Positions 16,139-24,829 are shown, counted from the first letter of the stretch. The stretch: 64,000 nt of DNA from Gordonia bronchialis DSM 43247 (GCF_000024785.1 NC_013442.1:17411-81410); one strand, 5' to 3'. Translations and numbers: made by a program. The notes: generated by a model from the sequence alone, not told the origin.

Positions 16139-16704
16139 GCGAACGACAACGCACGCCGGCTGAGCGAGTCGCCAGCGTGGGAGGTGTATCTATCTCAGGC
16201 GTGTTCCTGCGACATGCGGCACCGAATCGCGACGCCTTCGCCGGTGGACGAGGCGGACGGTGGGGAGACACGTTCCCTGTCATCTACCTCGGTCGTCCAC
16301 TCAACAGCTGCATCGAGGAGGCTTACCGGCATCTCGTCGACGAGGCCGGGATTCCAGCCCATCTGGTCAGGGCCCGCACCCTCTACAGCGTCCGGGTGGA
16401 CGTAACCAACGTCCTGGATCTCCGGGGCGATGCTGCGGTCGATGCAGTCGACCTGTCCCAGACTGACCTGGAATCCGCGGTCGGGGATTACGAGCGATGT
16501 CAACGAGTCGCCGCGGCGGCCCACCAACTCGAATACCACGGGATCATCGCCCCGGCGGCGACAGGGCAAGGCGAAACCCTTGCCCTGTTTCGACAACGGC
16601 TTTCAGCCACTGAGATGCCGACGGTCATCGACCGCGAGGCGTGGACCACTCTGCCACCCCGGCCAGGCACGTCAGGGCCCGCTTTACGGATAGTTCGGAG
16701 CTAG
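16135..16704 (+). CDS. RES-domain toxin
   Basis: A 189-residue RES-family protein. Motifs include VFLRHAAPNRDAF, GGRWGDTFPVIYLGRPLNSC with CIEEAYRHLVDEAG (the Arg/Tyr/Glu region of the active site), and YHGIIAPAATGQGETLALF near the C-terminus. Family members degrade NAD+ and arrest growth unless bound by their Xre partner. It is translationally coupled to the Xre gene. It is followed by a repeat-rich non-coding region. Confidence 0.85.
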   Translation: MSERQRTPAERVASVGGVSISGVFLRHAAPNRDAFAGGRGGRWGDTFPVIYLGRPLNSCIEEAYRHLVDEAGIPAHLVRARTLYSVRVDVTNVLDLRGDAAVDAVDLSQTDLESAVGDYERCQRVAAAAHQLEYHGIIAPAATGQGETLALFRQRLSATEMPTVIDREAWTTLPPRPGTSGPALRIVRS

Positions 16705-17243
16705 GGCCAATACCTAGTCGGTGACCTGCGAGTATGGCCAGGTGCCGATTGATCTGCCTGACAGTTGATCTGAGACAAACGGCTGGGACGGCCGTTGAAC
16801 CGATCGACTGACGACTGTCACCCGCCGACAGCAGGTGTCGGATGACAGGGTAATTGATAGCGGTGACAGGCATCTGGGAGTCGGTGACCTGCGGCGATAG
16901 TCAGGTGCCGATCAACGGTCGTGACAAGTGATCTGAGACAAGATAACTGGCGCGGCCGATGAGCCGATCGACTGACAACGAATGTGGGAGGACACGCGGA
17001 ATCGTGCCAGGTCAGGGACCCCGGACTCCCAAGTAAGTGTCATCAAGTCCCAAAAGGGTGTCAAAGTCTCAGTTACGTTGTCACCCGACAGCAGGGGCAG
17101 CGTGTCCACCTGCATCTGTTGCAATATTACAGGTTTTAGTTGACATAAGATATATTAACGGCGATTAGGTTGTGTAGCAACATATTTCGTCACCAGTGAC
17201 GAAAGTGTACGTGAATCACGAGGCTAACGCCCAGGCATAGTGT
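16705..17243. repeat. Non-coding region with a 95-bp direct repeat and hairpin motifs
   Basis: Two related units lie at 16718-16812 and 16881-16976. Both begin TCGGTGACCTGCG, contain TGATCTGAGACAA and end CCGATCGACTGAC. Between them CTGTCA...TGACAG (16815-16848) forms a hairpin with inner CCGAC/GTCGG. CTCCCAAGTAAGTGTCAT (17026) and TTGTCACCCGACAGC (17078) echo the sequences at 14260-14292. No gene is evident. The right-hand part, 17130-17243, is AT-rich. Confidence 0.6.
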
Positions 17244-17444
17244 CTACTTCTGGACGCTGGGCAAGCGGACATATTCGGCTGGCACGGCCTGATTTCCGTC
17301 GATGCTGAACACTCGTTCGTCGCCCATGCCCTCGACGCTACGACGGCCGAGTATCGAACGACAGGAGTCTGCCGCCAGCCGGTTAGGTCCCAACGCGAAA
17401 CGCCGCTGCGCGTGTTGGTGATCTCGGGGCCCGCCCGGTGGGTG
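17244..17444 (-). pseudogene. Open coding-like remnant next to the IS
   Basis: A minus-strand frame is open from the IS edge to a TAG at 17246-17244, ending FSIDGNQAVPAEYVRLPSVQK, with GPNRLAADSCRSILGRRS before it. The sequence looks protein-like but has no start, and a TAG lies in frame just beyond the IS on the other side. A second overlapping frame is also open. The origin is unknown; it may be the tail of a gene cut by earlier rearrangement. Confidence 0.3.
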
Positions 17445-17506
17445 CCGCTGGCAGGTCCCCGATAACCGGTCCAGGCAGTTCTAGAGCCAGTTCCTTGTTG
17501 TGATCG

Positions 17507-18340
17507 TCAGTCGATCTCGCAGCCCACGGGGTGATGTTGGTGGGTGCATCCGGCAGCGTACTCGGCCGGCGTTTGGTAGCCCAGCGCCGAGTGCCGGTGT
17601 CGGTGGTTGTGGTCGTCTTTGAAGTCGTCGATGACCACGCGGGCCTCGATCAGTGTGGGCCAGCAGTTGCGGTTCAAACACTCATCGCGCAACCGGTTGT
17701 TGAACGACTCGATGAACCCGTTGTTCCACGGTGTGCCGGGCGGAATGTAGGAGATCCCCACCGACCCTGCACAGAACGCCTGCAGGGCTTCTGAGATGAA
17801 CTCAGGGCCGTTGTCCATGCGCAGCACCATCGGCGGGCCACCCCAGATCGCGAACGTCTTCTCCAACTCCTCGATCAACCGCTCAGCCGGAATCGAGCGG
17901 TCCACGATGTTCAGCAGCGACATCCGGGTGTGTTCGTCAACCATGGACGCGATCTTGATCTTCTTCCCATCCACGGTGGAATCGAACTGAAAGTCCAATG
18001 CCCATACCACTTTCGGTGCGTCCGCGACAACGACCGGGACCGATGACTGGCCGGCGCGTTTGCGGCGCGGAGCGCGCCGCACTTGCAGGCCCTCTTCTTT
18101 CCACAACCGGTGCACTTTCTTCTTGTTGATCTCGATGCCGTCGTCGAAGCGCAGGTGTGCCCACGCGCGCCGGAACCCGTGCCGGGGGTTCTTGCGGGCA
18201 TACGTGCGTAGCTGCTCGCGCAGTGCGGCGTCGGGGTCGGCCGGGGTGTGCGCTTGCGGCAGCCGTCGATAGGCGGAACGGGAAAGCCCAACTACCTTGC
18301 ACGCCATGCGTTCTGACATGCTCTTGACGTCCTTGAGCAT
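17507..18340 (-). CDS. IS3-family transposase OrfB (DDE domain)
   Basis: A 277-residue integrase-like catalytic protein. The DDE triad is visible in VVWALDFQFD, LRMDNGPEF and NNGFIESFNNRLRDEC. An N-terminal HTH-like region (KVVGLSRSAYRRL) precedes it. It is probably expressed mainly as a fusion: its frame is open upstream to about 18370 (reading KILSPTAKRAAID), so a -1 shift at the end of orfA produces OrfAB. The C-terminus HHPVGCEID lies about 60 bp from the element's left end. It looks intact and functional. Confidence 0.9.
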   Translation of the reverse strand: MLKDVKSMSERMACKVVGLSRSAYRRLPQAHTPADPDAALREQLRTYARKNPRHGFRRAWAHLRFDDGIEINKKKVHRLWKEEGLQVRRAPRRKRAGQSSVPVVVADAPKVVWALDFQFDSTVDGKKIKIASMVDEHTRMSLLNIVDRSIPAERLIEELEKTFAIWGGPPMVLRMDNGPEFISEALQAFCAGSVGISYIPPGTPWNNGFIESFNNRLRDECLNRNCWPTLIEARVVIDDFKDDHNHRHRHSALGYQTPAEYAAGCTHQHHPVGCEID

Positions 18341-18369
18341 GTCGATGGCGGCGCGTTTGGCGGTCGGGC

Positions 18370-18660
18370 TCAGAATTTTCCCTTGGCGATCTCCCGCAGC
18401 GCGTCTTTCTCGAGCTCGGCATCGGCGAGCAGCCGCTTGAGTCGGCTGTTCTGCTCGCGCAGCTCTTTGAGTTCCTTGGCGGCGTCGCCGTCCATACCGC
18501 CGTACTGGCGGCGCCAGTTGTACAACGTGGCCGCCGACACCTCAAGATCGGCAGCGATTTCCTCGCCGGTCTTGCCTTCCGCGGCCAACTCATCGGCCCG
18601 GCGCAATTTGCGCACGATGTCCTCCGCCGAATGACGCTTCCGTCCTGCCATGTTCTTCAT
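18370..18660 (-). CDS. IS3-family transposase OrfA (HTH and leucine zipper)
   Basis: A 96-residue protein. HTH positions: GKTGEEIAADLEVSAATLYNW. A heptad zipper follows (LKELREQNSRLKRLLADAELE). The gene ends at GGA-AAA-TTC-TGA; GGGAAAA at 18382-18376 is a canonical X-XXY-YYZ slippery heptamer, and a -1 shift there enters the orfB frame. Confidence 0.9.
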   Translation of the reverse strand: MKNMAGRKRHSAEDIVRKLRRADELAAEGKTGEEIAADLEVSAATLYNWRRQYGGMDGDAAKELKELREQNSRLKRLLADAELEKDALREIAKGKF

Positions 18661-18765
18661 CGTCCCTTCTCCGCCCTCATCAGGGCAATCAGGACTCTAA
18701 AACAACCCGGACCGGCTCACGGGGGACACGCCACCGCGACTATCCGCGGCGCCCACCGGTCAGGT

Positions 18766-19260
18766 TCAGTTCGACGAACTCTCCTGGTCCTCGCGCACCA
18801 GCTTCACGATCTCTGGTAGCACCTCGAACCCGAGAGCTCGTTGGAATCCCTTCATGTCAGGGTCGTACACCGCCCACACCGGATACTCGGGGCTCGTCAG
18901 ACCATGCTCGTCTTCGAGCCAGTCCGCGGCCACCACGAACGGTGCGGTCCAGTTGTTGAGTCGCCGTGAGTCGTCGTAATCACCCAGCCGATACACCGAC
19001 GCTCTTGACACGAATCCACCTTGCTTGATCGCCAGATCGAATGCCGCGAGCTGCACATCTTTGCCCCGTTCCTCGAGGTGTTCACGCAGCAGTGTCACGT
19101 GGGCGAGGGTCCACCCGGTCGACACCGCGTCTCGCCACGAGCCGTCATCGACCTCGCGTTCGTCGATCTCGGCTTCCCGCAGCGACGCCACAAACCTCAG
19201 AATGTCGGCGACTTGCTCAGGGGTCAGATCGCCCACGTCAAGCGTTAGACTGTCAGACAT
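18766..19260 (-). CDS. Hypothetical 164-residue acidic protein
   Basis: Begins MSDSLTLDVGDLTPEQVADI and ends VREDQESSSN. The middle (VYRLGDYDDSRRLNNWTAPF and VVAADWLEDEHGLTSPEYPV) looks like a compact globular domain, but I do not recognise it. The IS lies 30 bp after its stop, so the gene is intact. Upstream there is a strong hairpin with one internal mismatch. It may be a partner of the restriction island to its right or a leftover of an older module. Confidence 0.65.
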   Translation of the reverse strand: MSDSLTLDVGDLTPEQVADILRFVASLREAEIDEREVDDGSWRDAVSTGWTLAHVTLLREHLEERGKDVQLAAFDLAIKQGGFVSRASVYRLGDYDDSRRLNNWTAPFVVAADWLEDEHGLTSPEYPVWAVYDPDMKGFQRALGFEVLPEIVKLVREDQESSSN

Positions 19261-19642
19261 CGAGATATTTCCTCTCGGTTGAGGCCCCTCCAGGAGCGCA
19301 CAGCTTGCCGGCGCGTTGCTCCAGGAGGGGCTATCTTTGCCACCCGGTTGGGCGTCTACCTCAGATTACACGATGTTAACCATTCGTTCAGACCCTCTAA
19401 TGCACGGGTAGATCTTTGTAACGGTAATGTTCCGAGTCAATCGTTGCGCTACAACAGGTTTCGGCAGATCTGATAGTTTCCGGCCGGGGATTCTTGTGGA
19501 ATGGCGGGACTCCCCGGTCGTCGCTACCTGCCGTCTCCCCCACGTACGGGGTTGCAGGTGGCGGCACACTTTTGCGGTCGCGAGAAGGGATGACCATGGG
19601 TCGCTGTCGTTGTCGACCGGAGCGTCCCAGGCGAGCGCTCGG
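19261..19642. other. Non-coding gap with a strong hairpin
   Basis: GCCCCTCCAGGAGC (19284-19297) and GCTCCAGGAGGGGC (19318-19331) pair over 14 bp with one A-A mismatch and a 20-nt loop. It sits about 23 nt before the start of the 164-residue gene, in its leader, or acts as a terminator for the MmeI-like gene, whose stop is 310 bp to the right. A short CCCC...GGGG dyad near 19536-19550 occurs once only. No gene is seen. Confidence 0.5.
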
Positions 19643-22468
19643 TTAGGCGTCGGCGGAGAGGTTGCGGTAGAGCTCGAAGAGCAGTTCCAGCCGTTGCCGC
19701 TCGTTGTTGAGCCGTCGGCTCGCACCGAGGGCTGTGTCGACTTCTTTGTCGAGACGGTGGTGTGCCTTGAGGAGTTCTGGGTCCATGGCGAGGGGGTTGT
19801 ATGCCTCGGCGAGGCTGCGGTTGGGGTGTAGTGCGCGGGCGGCGAGAATTCCGCGTCCGGCGGCAATGATCTTTGCGCGAGTCGCTGATGTCAGTGCCGG
19901 GACGGGAAAGGTGTTCCACGTCAGCGTGTTTGCGAATCGGACTCGTGATTCCAGGCGGCCGCCGATGGCCTTCTGCCAGGCGATGAACATCGCTGACGAT
20001 ACGAGAGCGAATTGTAGGCCGTCGGTGTCTTCGATGGTGAACGTGAGATCGCTGGCGATGGTGGTCGGGCTGATCGCCGCGGCGATGTAGTACGGGCGTG
20101 TCTCGCTGCACACTTTCGGCAGGCACAGGTGAGGTACGTCGCGGTGGGAACGCTGGCCGAACAGGTGCGGGGTCGATGCCATAGCGCGGGTACTTGCGGC
20201 TTTGCTTCTGGATCGCATGAGCGCGACCTTTTCCAGACGCTCTTTGAGGATGGGGCTGCGTTTGATGTCGGCGGGGTCCATGTCCACGAGCCATAGGCAC
20301 CAGCGCGGCAGATTGTGGAGCAGCTCCCGTGAACCGATGAACGGACGCACGTACTGCGCAGCGACCGGATCGGCGATGACGGAGGGGTAGTCGTCGTTCT
20401 CGACGATGAGGTTTCCCTCGTCACGGGCCATGTTGCCGAAGACCGCAGGCACGATCTCGGGTGAGAGTGGTCGATTGCGTTTGGTGATCAGCACCGCCGG
20501 TGCGTCGACGAGGTAGGCGTTGATGTCGGTGGTGACCTGCACCGGTTCTGGGTCGGCTTTCGGTGATGGATAGGTGAACAGTCGCTGTTTGACTGTCAGG
20601 TCCTTGGTGAAACCGACGATGACGCAGTGGACAGCGGCTTTGCCGGGCGCTTGGGAGTCCCAGGCGAAGGTGCGGTGGGCGAATGCGATACGCCAACCGT
20701 TGGCGGTGATCGGTCCGAACAGCCGTGGCACCTGGTCGCCCTGCACGATTGAGTTGGTGGTGACGAACGCGAACGCGCCAGGTCGCTGCGCGAGGAGGTC
20801 GAGGGTCTTGGCGTGCCAGGCTGTCACGTAGTCGAGCCGGCTGATGTCGCGGGTGCCCCACGCGCGACGTAGCTGCTCGGCTTGGTCGTCGGTGCGGGTG
20901 GCGTGGCCGAGGAACGGTGGGTTGCCGAAGACGAACGTCTGGCCCGCTACGGCCGGCAGTTGCGCTTTCCAGTCGAGGTCGAGGGCGTCTGCGTGGGTGA
21001 TATGCGCGGTGATGGTGATGGGAAGGCGTTCGGGGGCTTGCCCAATCGCTTCGGCGAGGTTGAGGTTGGCCTGGTGGTCGACAAGGAACATCGCGGTCTC
21101 GGCGATTTTCGCTGGCCACCAGTTGATTTCGAATCCATGGAAGCGGTCGATGGTCAGCTTCTGTTCGAGGGTGGCATCGAGCGACATTCCGGTCTCGCCG
21201 AGTCGGCGGCGACGTTCGACGATGATGTCGGTTTCGATTTCACGCAGCTTGGCGTAGGCGACGTTGAGGAAGTTGCCGGAGCCACAGGCGGGATCGACAT
21301 AGATGTTCGATGCCAGTTCGTCCTGGAAGGCGGCGAGTTGGGCGGCGCTGGTGGACTTGTTCGCGATCAGACGGTCAGCGCGGGCCCGGTAGGTGTCAAG
21401 GAACAGAGGCCCAATGGTTTTGAGGATGTTGTCTTCGGTGGTGTAGTGCTCGCCCGCGGTGCGCCGCGCCTCCCGAGACTTCACCAGCTGGAACATCGCC
21501 CCGAAGATCGCCGGGCTGATGCGGGTCCACCGGAACCGGCAGGCAGCCAGCAGAGCTTCACGCATGTCGTGGGTGAAGAAATCCGCTGGCATGGTGTCGA
21601 GGAACAGTGCACCGTTGACGAAAGGGAAACGGGCGATCAGGTCGGGTAGCGTGCGGGGGCGCCGCTCGGCGGGGGTATTGAGGACCTGGAACAGGGTGAC
21701 GAGTTGACCGCCCAGGGTGTCGGCGGTGGTGGTCTGATCGACCCACCGGTAGAACAGGTCTGCCTCCCACAGGCCGGCATCGTCGCCATAGAGCAGAAAT
21801 AGAATACGGGTCAGGAACATCGAGGCGTGCTGGACGGCGGCGTCCTCCTCGTCGGGATCCTGCGCGGCGCCGTCAGCGACCGGGGCGTCGGCATCGTCAC
21901 CGACCATGGCGGCATAAAGACCAGCCATGAGTCGCGCGGCGTGGATCGAGGCGTCCTGTTCCTCGGCGCGAGTGACTGTCTCGTGACCGGCGAGAAACAG
22001 CAGTTCGTCGAGATGCTCTGGGCTCTGCCCGACGGGGAACTCGACCGACCATGACTCGTCGCCGAGGCGGTCGATGCGAATCCGGGCGAAGTCTGTGACC
22101 AGCACATACTTAGGGAATTCGTGTTGGCCGATCGAACCGCCGGCCAGATAATCCAATGCCTGGTCGTGTGCCTTCACCAGGTCAGCACCCACCGATTTCG
22201 CTTCGCCGATGAACACTCCGGATTGGAAGACGTCGATGTAGCCGCCGCGGCCGGTCGTAGCGCGCAACGCGTCACGCTCGAACAAGTCACGCCGGGAGGC
22301 GTTAATGCCGAAGCAGCCGAGCAGATCAGACCAGAACGACTGGGCATAGCTTTTCTCAGTGTGAGGTGCTGCTGTGCTCTCCCATTTGGCAACCGTGCCT
22401 GACCAGTGAGTCGCGAAATCGCGAAGCCGGCGGAGTACCTCTCCGCGGTCTACACCCGTTGCTGACAA
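19643..22468 (-). CDS. MmeI-type (type IIL) bifunctional restriction-modification enzyme
   Basis: A 941-residue single-chain enzyme close to the length of MmeI. The N-terminal nuclease signature D-X9-E-X-K is present as D79, E89, K91 in YIDVFQSGVFIGEAKSVG. The gamma-class adenine methyltransferase motifs follow: DPACGSGNFL (motif I, about residue 395) and FVFGNPPFLGH (motif IV, about 510). HYTTEDNILKTIGPLF and the C-terminal region (PHLFGQRSHRDVPHLCLPKV, where target recognition occurs in this family) complete the architecture. Known relatives methylate adenine on one strand and cut about 20 nt away. The start is a TTG preceded by GGAGGAG. Confidence 0.9.
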   Translation of the reverse strand: MSATGVDRGEVLRRLRDFATHWSGTVAKWESTAAPHTEKSYAQSFWSDLLGCFGINASRRDLFERDALRATTGRGGYIDVFQSGVFIGEAKSVGADLVKAHDQALDYLAGGSIGQHEFPKYVLVTDFARIRIDRLGDESWSVEFPVGQSPEHLDELLFLAGHETVTRAEEQDASIHAARLMAGLYAAMVGDDADAPVADGAAQDPDEEDAAVQHASMFLTRILFLLYGDDAGLWEADLFYRWVDQTTTADTLGGQLVTLFQVLNTPAERRPRTLPDLIARFPFVNGALFLDTMPADFFTHDMREALLAACRFRWTRISPAIFGAMFQLVKSREARRTAGEHYTTEDNILKTIGPLFLDTYRARADRLIANKSTSAAQLAAFQDELASNIYVDPACGSGNFLNVAYAKLREIETDIIVERRRRLGETGMSLDATLEQKLTIDRFHGFEINWWPAKIAETAMFLVDHQANLNLAEAIGQAPERLPITITAHITHADALDLDWKAQLPAVAGQTFVFGNPPFLGHATRTDDQAEQLRRAWGTRDISRLDYVTAWHAKTLDLLAQRPGAFAFVTTNSIVQGDQVPRLFGPITANGWRIAFAHRTFAWDSQAPGKAAVHCVIVGFTKDLTVKQRLFTYPSPKADPEPVQVTTDINAYLVDAPAVLITKRNRPLSPEIVPAVFGNMARDEGNLIVENDDYPSVIADPVAAQYVRPFIGSRELLHNLPRWCLWLVDMDPADIKRSPILKERLEKVALMRSRSKAASTRAMASTPHLFGQRSHRDVPHLCLPKVCSETRPYYIAAAISPTTIASDLTFTIEDTDGLQFALVSSAMFIAWQKAIGGRLESRVRFANTLTWNTFPVPALTSATRAKIIAAGRGILAARALHPNRSLAEAYNPLAMDPELLKAHHRLDKEVDTALGASRRLNNERQRLELLFELYRNLSADA

Positions 22469-22665
22469 CCGCCCAGCTCCTCCCCCGACACCGTCGGACC
22501 GCGTTTTATCCGCTCATCATCACATCCGGCAACCCTCACACGTGGTGCGGCGTCGCCGACACCCTTTCCGCGCTGGCCGGTCACGCCCCGGACTCGGCTA
22601 CACCTACGATTCGCGACCGCAACGCCGATCACCTGCGCGATGTCGACCGAACGTGCCCTGGGGCG

Positions 22666-23868
22666 CTAGTCGAGTGACGGACTGAGGTCGGCGTCTGTGG
22701 TGTGGTCGGCCCATCGGAGGGTGGTGGGGTCGACGATGTAGTGTTTGTGATCCTCGCCGATGATCAGGTGTCGGGTGCCCGATTCCCACGCCCCGTCGAC
22801 ATGGTGGGGATGGTAGCGCCCGACGACGAGGCGGCCAGGTTGCTGACGTCGCGACGGCGGGAGGTCGCCAGGTGGGTAGTCGCTGAGGCGGGCTCGAACG
22901 CGGTCCCCGCCGCCGGCGCCGTGAGCGGCGGGATAGGCAGTGTCATCGTCAGACCATTCGTAGCCGCATGCGGCGCACCGGTATTCCAGGGTGGGTCCGG
23001 TGATGACGCAGCCGGCGAGGGCGACACCCAGGCCCGGAGGACCAGCAGGCATGCCCCAGATCACTTCGAGGGTGCGTTCGGCAGAACACGATGGACACAA
23101 CGGCCGCCGCGCGCAGATGAGATCAGCGAGGCTGACCGGCAGGGGTTGATGCAACCGGTCGTGGCAGTCGGAACACACCGCCACCGGGGAGCCGTCGGCA
23201 AACGCGGGGTCCTCGTCGTCGCCGACGTTGCGTTGGTGGGATTCGGCAGGCAGATCTGGGGTGAACTGTCGACCGCAGCCGACACAGTCGGCCGGCCCGA
23301 ACGGTGCTCCGGGCGGGGCGTCGGCCGGATGCCAGCGACACCAGGAGTCGTCGACCTCGCGCCACGGTGTGGGGTGGGCCTCTTCAGCTTCGATCGCGGC
23401 GAGAAACTGCTGGCCCAGGGTGTCGTCGGTGATCGTCACCGGCGCCTCCGGCAGGGTGTCGCCTAATCGTTTCTCGATCGCCCGCAGCGACAATCCCTGG
23501 TCGAAGGGGCCCCACTCTGAGTCGGGTTCGGCGTTGAGGCCATCGTCTTCGGAGCTGCGGGACAGGGTGTCGATCTTGATGATCGCTGGGCTGGGGGCGT
23601 CGACCAGGTACACCATGGTGTCGCCGGCAGCATACGTTCGTGGCGTCCGCCAGACGAGATCGTCGATGTCGGGGTCATCGTCCTCGCCAGGGAAAAAGCA
23701 ATTGACGGCTTGCCGCCACGGCTGTAGCAGGCACAGTTGCACTCGTCCGCTGTCCGCTTCGCCTGCGCCGGCGGACTGGGGAGTTCTCTTGCGGGCTACC
23801 ACTCGGCCCATTCGGCGAATTGCTTCCACGAGATCGGAATCCGCTTTTGTCCGTGTTTGGGTCGCCAC
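22666..23868 (-). CDS. Predicted EVE/HNH-type modification-dependent endonuclease
   Basis: A 400-residue protein if started at 23868; the ATG at 23811 or GTG at 23802 would reduce the 73-bp overlap with the upstream gene. The N-terminal part (WRTPRTYAAGDTMVYLVDAP, then AIIKIDTLS) resembles an EVE or similar base-reading domain. An HNH-type zinc finger follows: CVGCGRQF, AESHQRNV and VAVCSDCHDRLH. A second zinc ribbon lies near residues 270-320 (LCPSCSAER, RCAACGYEW). Known EVE-HNH enzymes cut modified cytosine. It lies next to an MmeI-like enzyme, in a restriction context. The assignment is by motif, without similarity searches. Confidence 0.55.
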   Translation of the reverse strand: MATQTRTKADSDLVEAIRRMGRVVARKRTPQSAGAGEADSGRVQLCLLQPWRQAVNCFFPGEDDDPDIDDLVWRTPRTYAAGDTMVYLVDAPSPAIIKIDTLSRSSEDDGLNAEPDSEWGPFDQGLSLRAIEKRLGDTLPEAPVTITDDTLGQQFLAAIEAEEAHPTPWREVDDSWCRWHPADAPPGAPFGPADCVGCGRQFTPDLPAESHQRNVGDDEDPAFADGSPVAVCSDCHDRLHQPLPVSLADLICARRPLCPSCSAERTLEVIWGMPAGPPGLGVALAGCVITGPTLEYRCAACGYEWSDDDTAYPAAHGAGGGDRVRARLSDYPPGDLPPSRRQQPGRLVVGRYHPHHVDGAWESGTRHLIIGEDHKHYIVDPTTLRWADHTTDADLSPSLD

Positions 23869-24059
23869 TGCAGATTGCCCTCGGAAACGTAGAGGGTGCC
23901 GAGGGTTTTGCCGTCGATCGCGACATCGAATTCGAAGTCGATGCCGGCGACGCGAACCCTGCTGGCGCTGAACCGCACGTCATGATCGGCCACGATGATC
24001 CCTCCCCAACAAACCGCACCTGGTGTCGATCCCTTTTCGCGAACGTAGCGAACGGCCAT
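23796..24059 (-). CDS. Hypothetical 87-residue beta-rich protein
   Basis: Starts MAVRYVREKGSTPGAVCWGG and ends WKQFAEWAEW. Alternating hydrophobic patterns (VRVAGIDFEFDVAIDGKTLG) suggest a small beta barrel or sandwich. Its end overlaps the EVE/HNH gene, which suggests translational coupling. It may be a small partner of that nuclease. Family unknown. Confidence 0.6.
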   Translation of the reverse strand: MAVRYVREKGSTPGAVCWGGIIVADHDVRFSASRVRVAGIDFEFDVAIDGKTLGTLYVSEGNLQWRPKHGQKRIPISWKQFAEWAEW

Positions 24060-24157
24060 CGCTTCGGCAAGGATGCGTTCAGTGCCGATGCCAGCTCACC
24101 AGGCCAGTGATCGCCGGTTGCTTCGGGACCTAGACCCTACGTCGAGGGATTAGACAG

Positions 24158-24829
24158 TTAGCGGCCGAACAGTGCGCGTTCGATCACATCCGGGGTGGTG
24201 TTGAAGTCGTGGGCCCAGTCCGCGGCCAGATCAAGGTAGCGGCCGTACATGTCAGCAGGGCCGTCGATCTCCCACGCGTCTGTGGTCATTCGACGCAGAC
24301 TGTCGACCACCCTGCTGTCATAGATCAGCGGGCGGCCCATCAACGCATTCGCGTCGTACCCGCCGAAGTAGAGAAACTTGGTGAAGAAACCCGCCGCCAG
24401 TCCGGTGATCTTCAGCCGGTTGCGGCCACTCAAGGCTCTGTAGGCGCTGACCGGCCCCTCGGACCGCACCACAGCCAGCGCCTTGGCGAGCTTGTCTGCG
24501 GCGTCGGGCTGGCTGAGGGGCCGCAGCGCCCGCACCATCGTCAGGCCCGGACTCGTACCCCACACCACACACGCCACGTGCAGTTGCGCCGCTGCGGTCG
24601 GCGACCCGTCGTGCACCGCTCGGGTTGCGACCTCAAAGACGTCGCGGCGTGAAACCAGTCGATAGCGACCACTGCCCGCCGGCACACTGTCGAGCTCGTC
24701 AGGCCACATCGCAGCATCCGGCAAGCGTGCGCGCACCGCAGCCGGATCGAACCGGATTGATTGGCCCAGCACCCATTCGCGATCGGGAACCAAACCGTCG
24801 GGAAACAAGGCAGTCAACGCGATCGACAT
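24158..24829 (-). CDS. OGG-fold (8-oxoguanine glycosylase-like) protein
   Basis: A 223-residue protein whose region ITGLAAGFFTKFLYFGGYD, followed by GRPLIYDSRVVDSLR, matches the helix-hairpin-helix core of the OGG-fold family: the hairpin, then the conserved Asp in PLIYDSRV. Enzymes of this superfamily excise damaged or modified bases; many plasmid members have no tested activity. Its position after a restriction enzyme and a predicted modification-dependent nuclease suggests a role in recognising unusual bases. The first 90 residues are less conserved-looking. Confidence 0.65.
   Translation of the reverse strand: MSIALTALFPDGLVPDREWVLGQSIRFDPAAVRARLPDAAMWPDELDSVPAGSGRYRLVSRRDVFEVATRAVHDGSPTAAAQLHVACVVWGTSPGLTMVRALRPLSQPDAADKLAKALAVVRSEGPVSAYRALSGRNRLKITGLAAGFFTKFLYFGGYDANALMGRPLIYDSRVVDSLRRMTTDAWEIDGPADMYGRYLDLAADWAHDFNTTPDVIERALFGR

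Larger units (their letters stand above)
17449..18733 (-). mobile_element. IS3-family insertion sequence (IS407-like), 1,285 bp
   Basis: The element is delimited by related ends: TGGCAGGTCCCCGATAACC on the left and, reading inward from the right, TGGCGTGTCCCCCGTGAGCC, both continuing CCGGTCC and then, after a few mismatches, TAGAG. A 4-bp duplication, CCGC, lies directly outside both ends (17445-17448 and 18734-18737), as expected for the IS407 subgroup. It carries orfA and orfB in two frames. Intact ends and duplication suggest a fairly recent insertion. Confidence 0.85.

Noticed and set aside
19529..19560. CRISPR-repeat-like palindrome with CCCC...GGGG
   Set aside because: Only one copy, no spacers, no cas genes nearby.
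20882..21649. 255-residue open frame on the plus strand
   Set aside because: Antisense to the methylase core of the MmeI-type enzyme and without a ribosome site.
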